From Brachynemurus nebulosus (Eukaryota > Arthropoda > Insecta > Neuroptera > Myrmeleontidae): a DNA stretch of 64,000 bases. Made by a program: the position numbers and the translations under genes. Below, in pieces: positions 44,601 to 55,610 of the stretch. Under the pieces are notes generated by a model. The model did not search any database, was not told the origin of the DNA, and saw only the letters and a list, made by a program, of their open reading frames with translations. Position 1 is the stretch's first letter. Every line of letters starts with the position of its first letter. The stretch covers positions 14,040,832-14,104,831 of the forward strand of contig JAPWDM010000005.1 in NCBI GenBank assembly GCA_035578155.1, given 5' to 3'.

Positions 44601-45599
44601 CTAGTGCCAAAAAGTAATACTTTTTATATCTCTTAACAATGCAATAAAATAGGCTTTTATGATTCAGTCGTACATAAAATATTTTATTATTTATTATAGT
44701 ATATTACGTGATTGAGGTTGTAAGTTGCATATTACACACGAGCGAAAAAGTTACGCAAGAGCCGCACAGCGGCGAGTGCCTAATTGCGCGAATGTGTAAT
44801 AAGCCTTACAACCGAGTTACGTACTATACTTTATCTACGACTAACATGAAATTCATAATAAACGACAAAAATTTGGTACAAATCTACAAATACCAATACA
44901 TTAAAATTATGTACTTAGTATTTGAAATTTATTAAAAACAAACGTAAACAATCAGTTGCTAGGTAAAATTTTTGTACAGATTCTAACATAATATGTATCA
45001 TGTATATCACTGTATAATATATAATAATTATAAGAATTAATAAAAGTGTAGTAGGGGTTGTTATTTTTAGCATATATGCGTGTAAAGGGCCATTTTTTGT
45101 ACAGCTGGTTATGTGACTGTATGTAAAACGTAGCTTACTTAGGTAGTATTTTGTACAATAAACAAGCAATTTCATGGTAATCGTAGATAAAATTTTTTAT
45201 GACTTGTAGACTTTAGAAACGAATGACTTTAGAAACGAATATTGTGTTAATCTACTATTTTCACGTGTAATAAAAAGTGGATACTTATTTTTCACGCGTG
45301 AAAAACAGTGAGGCACTTTCACACTATCAAAGACAATTATAAGGCTAACCTTTAATTGAGAATTGTAAAAAAAAAAATTTCCCCAAATAATTAATTTTTT
45401 TTATAAATAATGGTTTGTTGTTGTATTGCAACATATGAAAATTAAATTTAAATACAGCAAAGGAAGAAATTGGAATAACTTTTTATTCGTAATGTGAATT
45501 CGTAAATGTCAAATTTCAAATAAAAGGGATATGTATGAAGACCATCCCGACATGCTCCTTACTTCACTCATTTTTCCTAGAAACTTATTATTTTATTTT
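41629..45599. other. No recognisable gene; dispersed repeat copies
   Basis: Contains the inverted copy (42460-42969) of the CAGGGACGGATC family, and a palindromic MITE-like block at about 44703-44826 (GGTTGTAAG with CTTACAACC, GAGCGAAAAAG and GCCGCACAGCGGCG). No coding signal. Confidence 0.5.
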
Positions 45600-46099
45600 T
45601 AATTTCAAATGTTCCGCGTGCCTGTGAAACATTATTAATGTATGACGAACTTTTGTTCGTATTTATACATATACCAATATTCATATGTTCGCTTAATGTC
45701 CAGCTTTAGCTGATACTTGAAACACTCGATTTACTTTGGCATATATGTCCAATTCATTATGTTAATTAAAATTCACATAGTGTTTGAAAAATTGTCAAAC
45801 TGAATCGGCTGGGACTCGAACGCGGATCTCTTGGTTGCTAGCCAAGCGCCCTACCAATTAGGCTACCGAACCGCTTGTTCGAGTGCCCCTCCTGCCCAAC
45901 CGCTTGTTTGACAATTTTTCAAACACATGTGAATTTTAATTAACATAATGAATTGGTCATACATGCCAAAGTAAATCGAGTGTTTCAAGTATCAGCTAAA
46001 GCTGGACATTAAGTGAACATATGAATATTGGTGTATGTATAAATACGAACAAAAGTTCGTCATACATTAATAATGTTTCACAGGCACTCGATAACATTT
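45600..46099. repeat. Large palindrome around a tRNA-like sequence
   Basis: Arms of about 200 bp (45600-45800 and 45900-46099), with blocks such as GTATGACGAACTTTTGTTCG and TCCAGCTTTAGCTGATACTTG, mirror each other with few mismatches. The spacer of about 100 bp is the tRNA-like sequence at 45801-45872. Confidence 0.85.
45801..45872 (-). tRNA. tRNA-Ala(AGC)-like sequence, probably a tRNA-derived repeat
   Basis: Minus strand: A box TAGCCTAATTGG, D stem GCC/GGC, anticodon stem CTTGG/CCAAG with loop CTAGCAA (anticodon AGC), B-box-like GTTCGAGTCC, T arm, and a partly mismatched acceptor stem. Mismatches in acceptor and T stems, and a second degenerate copy nearby with the same 3' flank (TTTGACAATTTTTCAAACAC), point to a SINE or pseudogene rather than a working tRNA. 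Confidence 0.5.
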
Positions 46100-46181
46100 G
46101 AAATTAAAAATATAACTGCGTCTCGCATTGAAGAGAAGATGTGTTTGATTGATTGTCGGACTGGAGTGGTACTCGAACAGC

Positions 46182-46253
46182 AGTTCGGTAGCCTAATTGG
46201 TAAGGCGCTTGGCTAGCAACCAAGAGATTCGGGTTCGAGTCCCAGCCAATCCA
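46182..46253 (+). tRNA. Second tRNA-Ala(AGC)-like sequence, degenerate
   Basis: Plus-strand relative of the sequence at 45801-45872: same A box, perfect B box GGTTCGAGTCC and anticodon arm (CTTGG-CTAGCAA-CCAAG), but more acceptor-stem mismatches. Followed by the same TTTGACAATTTTTCAAACAC tail, as expected of a SINE family. Confidence 0.45.
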
Positions 46254-49200
46254 GTTTGACAATTTTTCAAACACTTATATGAATTTTAATTATTACTTTA
46301 GGTTACACGATTTTCAAATAGTATAAAACGTATCCTTAATTTTACTGCAAAAAATTTTTTTACACGAATTTCTGAAGAACGTATCTACCGTGTAACAAAC
46401 GAGTTAGGTGTATTTGTCAGTAAACAATTATTATCAAATAAACACGTGTAATTATCTTAATTGATTAAAAATTCAAATCGACAATTTATTTGAATAATAA
46501 ACTACAAAATGATTTATAAATGATTTCTGTAGCACAGTTAACTAGTATTTAAGTAGATAATATTTTTCTTGACTCGTCTAGCTACAATGAATAAATCGAA
46601 CTTGACTCTTTTCTTACGTTTGGAAAAAATATTCACTGATCAAATGATTAAATACATTAATTATAACAAATAACAAATAGATAAATTATAATTCGACGAG
46701 TAAAAAATTAACTAAAGTTTAACTTACATGAACATATTGACTCCAAGAGGTGAATAATCGAAACTTTCTGTATAGTATGTGAGCATTGAAGATTAACAAA
46801 ACTCAAATGTAGTCGATGGTAGAAGCGCTGGGAAGACATAGATCTATTAACGGATTATATCACTTTGGAAAGAATCTTTTTTGCATTTTTTCTTTATTGG
46901 CTTAAATGACATATTAACATCTTTAGGATAATATTTTAAAGAAATTATGACTGTGGAAATATTTTAAAAATCGTTTTAAATCCAATTTCTGAAACGACTT
47001 CGAAGGATTGAAAACATTCAAAAACGCCACTCCGCTCCGCGTAACATAGTGGATTATATTTCCACAAGTGACTAACAGACGGCGTTAATAATAGGTATAA
47101 ACTAGAGTCCCTATAATAAATAGAATCGTGACATGTCATCAATTTCGTATCCAAAACAGCGCGGCAAGCTTCAAAATTAATTATCACATGTTTGAGTAAA
47201 TATTTTTGAGTACATAATTATTGTTAATAAGTTATGAATTAATGAACAATTAATAATTTTTAATTTAATTATTCTTTCTAAGTTAAACTAAATGGTTTTT
47301 TATTAATATTTAATTTATTTTTAATGTATTTTACGCAAACTTTGGATAGAAAATGCTGGAACCAATCAGCGTTCAGCACACATATCACCACTCTATTTAT
47401 TATAGGCACTCTAGTATAAACACACAAAACGATAAACAGGTTTTGAAACTTTACATATGTTTTTCTTCAAACTACGTTTCCCAAAACAGTGGGCAAGATA
47501 ACTCCAACAATTTTCATCCAATTGATTTGAAATTTCACCTGTAGCTTTTTAGATACATATTATTTAGGGTGATACACACGATTTTTGGAATTGATCAACA
47601 AGTAGATTATTTATAAGCAAATTAAGGTTGATTTTTTCTTAGATTCTTAAATTTTTTCAAACTAGTGCCATTTAACGTTAAGGTAGTTGGTCGATAAAAC
47701 GATTTTTTCAAAGGAATTTAACGAAACTTCTCTAGATATTTATTTAATTCAATACCAATAATTCGAGCCCTTACTCAAAAAAAATTGACCATCCCAATTT
47801 TGAGAAAAACGGTTTCAAAGTTTTGTAATTTTAACACGGGCTCTTACGGGAAAACTCTATTTTTTTTTTTTTTTTGAATAAAATGAAAACGTTTCAAAGG
47901 AATTTGATAATAATTTAATATATTATTTAATACAAAATTACAAACCATATTTAATAAGAAATAAAAGTTACTGACCACGCCGTTTTTGAAATATAATTTA
48001 AAAACATCATTTTACAACGTTTTTACAACGCTTTTTCAAAAATTCTTTTAAATTACTGCAACAAAAGCGCGCGGAAATTCAAAAAAACAAGTGGTATACA
48101 AATACAATAACTGAAGAATATTAATACATTATTTAATTTTTGATAAAAGAAAATTTTTTTGCTGAGATATACTTTTGTACCTGACTATCTCAGAGCAACT
48201 ACGTTAAATCAATATGTTTTAATAATCATTTGGACCATCTTAGTAAAACGAATGTAAATGTTCTAACTGCTGTTTGAAAAGCATCTACATTGAACCTGCG
48301 CCCCCGCCACCATTTTGCTTTTTAAACTGGAAAAATAAACGTTTTGTATACCTAAGATCACTCTAAAATGATTACATTATTCGTTACGGAAAAACAACGT
48401 TACCACGTTCTTTTATGGCATTTAGAAGTGATGTAACGCCATAAAAAAAGTAAGTTAAATACTTACAAGTTCCAATTTTTAAAATGTATTCGTTTAAAAC
48501 AAACTTTTTGTTAATCAATATTCAAAGTCCATTTGATTTGTCTGATACTACCGTATTTATAATTCATTTATTTAAAATGAATCAAAATTTAAATATTTAA
48601 ACCATTTTTTAACGTTGAAATATTAAATTGATGTTTCTTCCCCGTTTCATTTGAATGATACGAATAAAGGTACAAGTTAAAAGTGTCATTAACACTTGTG
48701 ACAATGGCCGTGACACCTAACCTAACCTAACTTAATATTATCAAAAAAATGTTATATAAGAGACATGATTTCCTTTTTCATTTGGTGACGTCATCAAGTG
48801 TACTCAATTTTTTCATTGTCTTAAAAATTTTAATAAGATTTTCAAAGCCGTTCTTTCGTTTTTTCCAATAGTAACCACCCAGTACTATTCGAAAAAAGGA
48901 CCACATTCAAATCAGTTATATTCCCGAGGAGAATTTCGTCATTTTGATTTATTAATAATAACCCTAATTCAAATCGCTTCCATAAAGTTTCAATTGAGAA
49001 AAAATAAATTGTTTAATCTGATGACGACATCAAGTTTACTCAGAGAAATTCGTCATTTTGATAACAAAAATGAAAAGTTCACACCCAGATTTCGCCAGTT
49101 CAACCAATCACGCTAATTCAAACCGCTTTCCTAATGCTTCAATTAAGCCAAAAAAAATTAATTTGATGTTGTCATCAAGTTATTTAGTCAAATTTCACTT

Positions 49201-49290
49201 GGCGCCGTATACCGTCCATGACCGTCTACATGTAAGTACAATAACAAGACGACACCCACATCATTATTTGTGGAAATTTTGGCAAAAAAT
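46254..49290. other. No recognisable gene
   Basis: AT-rich. 48770-49200 contains two related blocks of the GACGTCATCAAG/CCAATTCAAATC dispersed family, arranged in tandem. No coding signal. Confidence 0.45.
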
Positions 49291-49299
49291 ATTTTGCAA

Positions 49300-49675
<376 letters not shown>

Positions 49676-50479
49676 TAAAAACTAGTTAAATAAAAACTGA
49701 TAATAATTTGTATTCTTTATATCGTGTTTATTTAATTCAATCCAACATATTGATAAATGACAAGTAACGTGGTTGACAAGCTACACGTAAAATCTGTCAC
49801 ATTAATACGTGTATATCCACGCAGATATATGTACCTATCTCGATCATAGTCACAATAGTAAAAACTGATAGTGTAACTGGTGGTTTAAGATAATTTAAAA
49901 CTGATAGAGATAATAAAAAAAAATAAATAAATACAATATAAATTCTTAATTTAAAATTCTTTTATGGTTACCAATAATCAATCAATTCTTAAACAAAATG
50001 GACTGGCTGGGCCTGATATTGTTTCCTTTTTGTTATCATTTCAAGCCTTGTTAATATCTGCTTTATTATTTCTTCAGATTCTAAAACTTTTATAATTTTT
50101 AGATACTCTTTAAATCGAATCAAAAAAAGAAAAAGAAAATATGTTAAAATAACAGCCACAGTATATAAAGTAACTTACAAATAAATTCAGTCGTTTACCT
50201 ACGATTCCTGCTATTATAATCAAATATTTTAATTTAGTCGCTTACAATACCTTCAAAATAGATTACAACGAAATCTCTTTTTATAGGGTAAATAGGAACC
50301 GTATAAGACAATCACAAAAAAATCAAAAATTTATTCGCAAAAGTATCATAAAAAAAAAGTAGAACTTTACAATTTTCCTAAAAATTGCTTTTCTAAAGAG
50401 GATAAGAAAATTTACACACGGGAACATTTTTCTACCACACTTTGACTCCAACTCTGGAGAGGTCGGTAAGAGTTCTCCT

Positions 50480-50884
50480 TAGTGATGAGCAACATTAGTC
50501 TTGATCTTGCAGTCTTGTCTTGGTCTTGCATTTTTTGCAAGACCAAGACCAAGATTATAAGTATGGCCGCAAGATCAATACCAAGACTCAAGTAAGCAAG
50601 ACCAAGACAATAGCAAGAAAAAAACAAGACTCTTGCTAAATTATTTAAATAGTTTAAATGTATAATTAATACCGTAAATTAATACACTAATAAAAAAATG
50701 CAAGAAAGTGCAAAATTCTTTAGCAATACCAAGACCAAGATCAATACCAAGACTGCATTTTGCAAGACCAAGACGAAGACTCAAACTGCTCTAGCAAGAC
50801 CAAGACCAAGATTCTTAATGTAAGAACAAGACCAAGACCAAGACTGCCAAGTCTTGATCTTGGTCTTGCATTTGCTCATCACTA
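50480..50884. mobile_element. hAT-type MITE, 405 bp, 8-bp TSD GTTCTCCT, full of CAAGAC repeats
   Basis: TAGTGATGAGCAA at the left and TTGCTCATCACTA at the right, flanked by GTTCTCCT (50472-50479, 50885-50892). The body is mostly degenerate CAAGACCAAGAC/GTCTTGGTCTTG repeats in both orientations. No ORF of meaning. Confidence 0.9.
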
Positions 50885-52179
50885 GTTCTCCTAGTCGAAA
50901 TCCTCAAAATTTTTGTGTCATGCAGATCAAAATAGGAAGGCTTGTAGATACTTGGATAGATATATCTATCTATTTATTTTATATGTAAGTGTTACGGATA
51001 GTTATATAAAATCCGTTTATTATGATTGAACTAATGCAAGTACCAAAATGGTAATTTCAAAATACGGTAGATAAAATTATAATACAGTTCAGCACATGTC
51101 ACCGATCACGATTCAAACAAAACGAAAGAGACACATGAAGTTGAATGAGACCATTTCACTAGAGTGATTATTTTCTTAAAAATAACAGGGTCGTCTGTGC
51201 ATACACTCTAAAAACGATTTTTTTTTGTACAAAGATTACAAATGTTCCTATTTGAATCCAAAAAAAAATCTTTTTTGATTCAAAAAAATATTTCTTTAAT
51301 TACTAGCAAAAAAAAAAACAGTCAAAAAAATAGTTCTCTATTTCAAAAAAAATATTTTTTGCAATTCCGGGCTTAAAAGACATGATTTAGTCCCTCATAA
51401 TAGGGAGTAAAGTGCCACTTTTAGTCCCAACGGACTAAAAGTTTAATATATAATATATAGAAATAATACTAAAAATATACATATATTATTATGTATGTTG
51501 ATTATTTATTATTGTTTCCATAGTTTCAAAGTATGCTTTGGCAAAAATTTGAACATCTTAGAATTGACATTATAAATTTTAAAAATTTTTACTACTTATT
51601 TAAATTTTATTTTAATTATTTATGCTAATTTTACGAAAAAAAATGTGCTCGTAGAAAAAGTATAGTGTAAAATACGTGGAAAAAGCTTATTTCCCACTCA
51701 TACGAAATTCATATTCGCGAGAAATAAGCCTCTTTTCCCACTTATTGTACAATATACTATTGCTCCCGCTTTTAAACCAATCACCAAGCACAATTTACAG
51801 AAATATAACTTAAATTAAGTAGCGTTGCTAGGTAATTGAAAATAATAAACAAATTCAAACTTGTAGACAGATACAAATATTTATATTGTCATTGAGGAGA
51901 GAATCGACTAGAGAGAATGCTGTGTATTGTAAATACATTAAGAAATTGAAGCAAAAAAATTGACTGATGTGATTATTTTAATAGCGGTCAAACCATTAAT
52001 TTAATGGTTTATCTAATATTTATAAACAAGTCTCCGTGGTTACAAGTTGGGTTGAATAAAATGGAGTCATACTTCACAATTTAATGCCTGTGGTATCTCT
52101 AGGAAACATATGTTAATCAGTTCGATTCAGTACTCAGTGTATATTGTATTGTACAATTCGACTGATTTATCCAAAGTAT

Positions 52180-52402
52180 TGGCGACGCAAAGATTACGCG
52201 AGCGCTCCTGGTTTTTTAAATTAGAAGCTGTATCAAGTAAAAATTTTTATATATGTTTAATTGTCGATAGAAAAATGTACTATACAAATTTTGCGCAGAT
52301 TACTAGATTTTATATTGCCCAGTAATCGTATACGTGTATTTTTACTTGATGCTAGTTCTAATTTTACTACCAGAGGCGCGAGTGAGAATCTTTGCGTCGC
52401 CA
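52180..52402. mobile_element. Small MITE (223 bp) inserted in a dispersed repeat
   Basis: Ends TGGCGACGCAAAGATT and inverted TGGCGACGCAAAGATT. The related copy at about 525-545 has the unbroken site AAGTATACTTGG, so the insertion lies between AAAGTAT and ATACTTG, duplicating AT. It interrupts an otherwise matching repeat. Confidence 0.7.
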
Positions 52403-52500
52403 ATACTTGATGGAATATTATTAGGTACATACAATTTGAATGACATTTAAGTAATTTTTTTTAATTTTTATAATTTTAAATTATTCGGAATTGCAAAAAA

Positions 52501-52651
52501 TAGTATATACCTACACCACAGGAATAAAGTGTTTTTTTTTTTTCATCCCTCGTGTAATTTGTTGCCCTCGGACCCTTATAGGCCGTCTGGCAACAAACTT
52601 CACACTCGGGATTAAAACTCACACTTTAGTCCCTTGGTGTATAACATACTA
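52501..52651. repeat. Palindromic MITE, copy B
   Basis: Inverse copy of 293-431 with ends TAGTATATACCTACACCACAGG-like and TTGGTGTATAACATACTA. Confidence 0.65.
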
Positions 52652-52727
52652 TTTTTTATACAAACAAAACAAAATCAAAGAAATTTTTGATCTTTGACAA
52701 AACAATGGGAAAACATCACAAATTATT

Positions 52728-53170
52728 AACTTCCCATAGGAAGTTATTGTAATGGGTCCGATTTTACGTTTCAAGGTCACTAGACTTCGAATCCGTCGTT
52801 TTTAGCGTGATGTCTGTGTGTGCGTTCGTTAGTTCGTGAATTTTTTTTCGTCTCGTATATCTCGAGAACAAATGATGATATAAACTCCGGACTAATTTTA
52901 TTAGATGCGTAATCAAAAAATGAAGACCGGTAAAGTTTTCAGTAAATTCGGATTAGCGGTTTGTTTTTTGTGGTAAAAAAACGGAATTAACTTTATTAAG
53001 ATAACATAGATTATATGGATTTTTTACCATAACATTATTATATAATGGCCTAAGAACCTTCCTAACCTTCCTAAGAACCTTCCATTATTATATAATGGCC
53101 TAAGAATCTCTAGTCTTTAAGGACACCCAATGGGAAGTTGACAGTGTGGGTAGACCTGTCCCCCAAATTT
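52728..53170 (+). repeat. Dispersed repeat, AACTTCCCAT family, copy 1
   Basis: Starts AACTTCCCATAGGAAGTTAT, ends near GGGAAGTTGACAGTGTGG and TAGACCTGTC. Copy 2 is at 59681-60222 in the same orientation. Inside are TATCTCGAGAACAAATGATG and CAAAAAATGAAGACCG blocks. Confidence 0.65.
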
Positions 53171-53664
53171 TTTATATCTACAATACAAATATTATTTAAT
53201 ATTTGGAACTGCGTAAAAGTATATATAGTTATATAGGCAGTTTTTACTTTGTTACAGTGGTGGTGTTCTACCCGTCAATCACAGAGTGAATTTTGTGTGA
53301 TCTTCTACCCTTAATTACAAGTTAAAATAAAATAAGGGAATATATTCAAACAAGAAAATCATATCCAGAAAATAAATCACATTATTTTATTGAAGGAATT
53401 TGGCTATATTTTTATAACAAAAATAAAAATTTCACACGCAAACGATTAATATATTTCACCAACAGATCTAGTTCATTTCATTTTTATAATCAGTAATTTA
53501 AAAACAACAAATAAATTGAACTTGGTGACGTCATCATGTTTACTATATTTATTAAAGCCACAAAAATTGTAATTTTATTGTTAAGAATACAAAATTTAAA
53601 GCAACCTATAACTTTTTGGTATTACTTTTTCTTTTCGGTATCGTTATATTATAACTTATAGCTG

Positions 53665-53835
53665 GCGGCCTGTACACGATCAGTAATACTGTCAGTATTT
53701 ACCGACAAAAATAATGAATAATTATTTTTATAATATAAATTCTATGTAGGAATACTTCAGTATTATCAATATACGATCAGTAATACTGTCAGTATTTCTA
53801 AATACTGACAGTATTACTGATCGTGTACAGGCCGT
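53665..53835. repeat. Palindromic MITE, about 170 bp
   Basis: GGCCTGTACACGATCAGTAA at the left and its exact inverse at the right, with a third inner copy of ACGATCAGTAATACTGTCAG at about 53773. Confidence 0.7.
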
Positions 53836-53883
53836 CTATCACTATATTTATCGCAAGCAATGTACGAGTAATTCACTATAATC

Positions 53884-54149
53884 GGATTCACACAATAAAT
53901 GCCGTAAGACATAAGAGGTTATTTGAATGTTACTAGCTGAGATCATAACATTCGTTTTGATTTTTTTAAAACTTACAATTAATGATTTAAACAAATCAAA
54001 ACAGATGTTGTGATCTCAGAGAATTTTCGTGATATTCAAAAATAGCTACGTACTATGAGTGATTAAATTAGAAAACTACATAAAGTTTCATCCGGGGTCA
54101 CTAGATGGCGACACACCTTGCGTCTTACGACATTTTATTGTGTGAATCC
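53884..54149. repeat. MITE with GGATTCACACAATAAA ends
   Basis: Left GGATTCACACAATAAATGCC, right inverted GGATTCACACAATAAAATGTC. A related end is at about 33340-33375. Inside are GCTGAGATCATAACATTCG and its near-inverse. No TSD identified. Confidence 0.6.
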
Positions 54150-54813
54150 CCTAATAGAAATAAGCATATACGCGCCTGCTAAATAAAATTGGGTAGATTT
54201 AAATTGCAACAGCATAATTTCAATAGCTTTTTCTTCATATATAGATTAAATTTCTCATCTCTTTTCTCGACAATATTAAAATTCATGTTTAAGAGTAAGA
54301 GAACTCGGCTATACAGTTGTGTTTTTTGCATAGTTAGTTAGTTACTTACTTACATATTATTAAAATCATACCGATTTTTGTTATTAGAAAAACGAACAAA
54401 CACCAACAAGCACTAGGTAAGTAAGTATGTACCTAGTTGTCTCGTAATAAGTAAACACAGCACCAGAAGATCATATCATCATCACAATAATCATGTCCCA
54501 GTGCCCATACGGACAATAGTTTGTCGACTTATTATATGTATTAAAGAAAGAAGTTGCAGTAAATGAGTCCTCATTTTATGTTGTCTTCGTACTAAATCGA
54601 GGCGACCCAAGAGGTCTCCTATGTCCGTCGACCGCGCCTTATTTAAAATATATACAAAATTACCATTAACTTCCTCAAGCTATCTCTTTTTAATATGACA
54701 AATTAATAAGTTCGTTACAATTTTTTTTTTTAAATTATGATATTTTATTTACTTGTAAATATGTATATTATTCTACTTACTAGATGAATGCAGTCGCTTT
54801 TCATAGGGCTTCG

Positions 54814-55602
54814 CAGTGTTGTCCGACCTCCAGTTTTAGTAGGAGGTCTTCTGCTTTTTTTAAAAAATCTCCTATTCTTCTGTATTCTACTTGAATCTCC
54901 CGCTTTTTTATTTTTTAGTTGCCAATTTTCTGTTTGAGGTTTTCTTCGTTCTCACCAAGGTCCATGAATAGGGAGGAGAGTACTTGGTCGCCATAACCTC
55001 CATCTACGGACCTTGGTTATCACCACATGTTTATTATCCCTATGTACACACGTCACACACTCTACACTATTGCAAACGAATGTGACATATACTATACACA
55101 TACAAGTTATAATTATGTTATTTTATATCAAGTTGGTAGAAATGGTCGAAGGAAAACATTTCATGAATAACATTTATTCAAACAAGAAACTATACTAGAT
55201 TGCTTTCCTGTATTAGGAAATTTCATAAATGTATTTATTTAAACATAATATACTTATTTATATTTATTTATATGATGAGTAGTTTTGATGAAGAACCCCC
55301 TTGCAAAACACCGAAAGTTTCAATAAAATATAATCAAAAATATAACAAACTCTGGAAAACTAACCTATTGTATAAAAGTTGGTTATGTATGAGCAAAAAA
55401 GGGCCTTTTTATGCGTGCTGTAGAGCATGTGACAATGACATAATAATAAAGTTTGGAAAACAGCAATTAGATACATATATACATATTATATCCGCTCATA
55501 CTTTGAAATAGCGATAATTTAGACCTCCCGCTTTTTTCCTACTGCTACTGCTTTTTAGAGCTGCCACCTACAGTTTTTTGGGAAAGCTGTCTGACAACAC
55601 TG
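54814..55602. mobile_element. hAT element, 789 bp, 8-bp TSD GGGCTTCG, carrying a BED-like ORF
   Basis: CAGTGTTGTCCGAC at the left and inverted CAGTGTTGTCAGAC at the right; GGGCTTCG on both sides (54806-54813, 55603-55610). Subterminal AGGAGGT/ACCTCC and CTCCCGCTTTTT blocks. It encodes only a small zinc-finger protein, not a full transposase. Confidence 0.9.
55272..55511 (+). CDS. 79-aa BED-like C2H2 zinc-finger protein (hAT transposase N-terminal type)
   Basis: Seen: from the ATG at 55272 the frame encodes YNQKYNKLWKTN (20-31), SWLCMSKKGPFYACC (36-50), then C50-x2-C53-x17-H71-x4-H76. Known: the layout of a Y/F-N-x-x-W start, a G-W/S-W-L segment, C-x2-C and H-x4-H is that of BED-like fingers at the N-terminus of many hAT transposases and related DUF4371-type proteins. 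The catalytic domain is absent. The frame extends further up to 55200 through hydrophobic, AT-rich codons with an internal TTG, so the later ATG is preferred. The intact frame inside a TSD-flanked short hAT element suggests a deletion derivative that still makes a TIR-binding domain, which could act as a repressor (inference). Confidence 0.6.
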   Translation: MMSSFDEEPPCKTPKVSIKYNQKYNKLWKTNLLYKSWLCMSKKGPFYACCRACDNDIIIKFGKQQLDTYIHIISAHTLK

Positions 55603-55610
55603 GGGCTTCG

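Larger units (their letters stand above)
51370..52660 (-). repeat. Dispersed repeat, interrupted copy
   Basis: Inverse copy of 283-770 with extra blocks: 51450-51768 (contains TGTAAAATACGTGGAAAAAGC, also at about 62760-62800 inverted), 51885-52140, and a clean small insertion at 52180-52402. Ends with the palindromic MITE 52501-52651. Confidence 0.6.
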
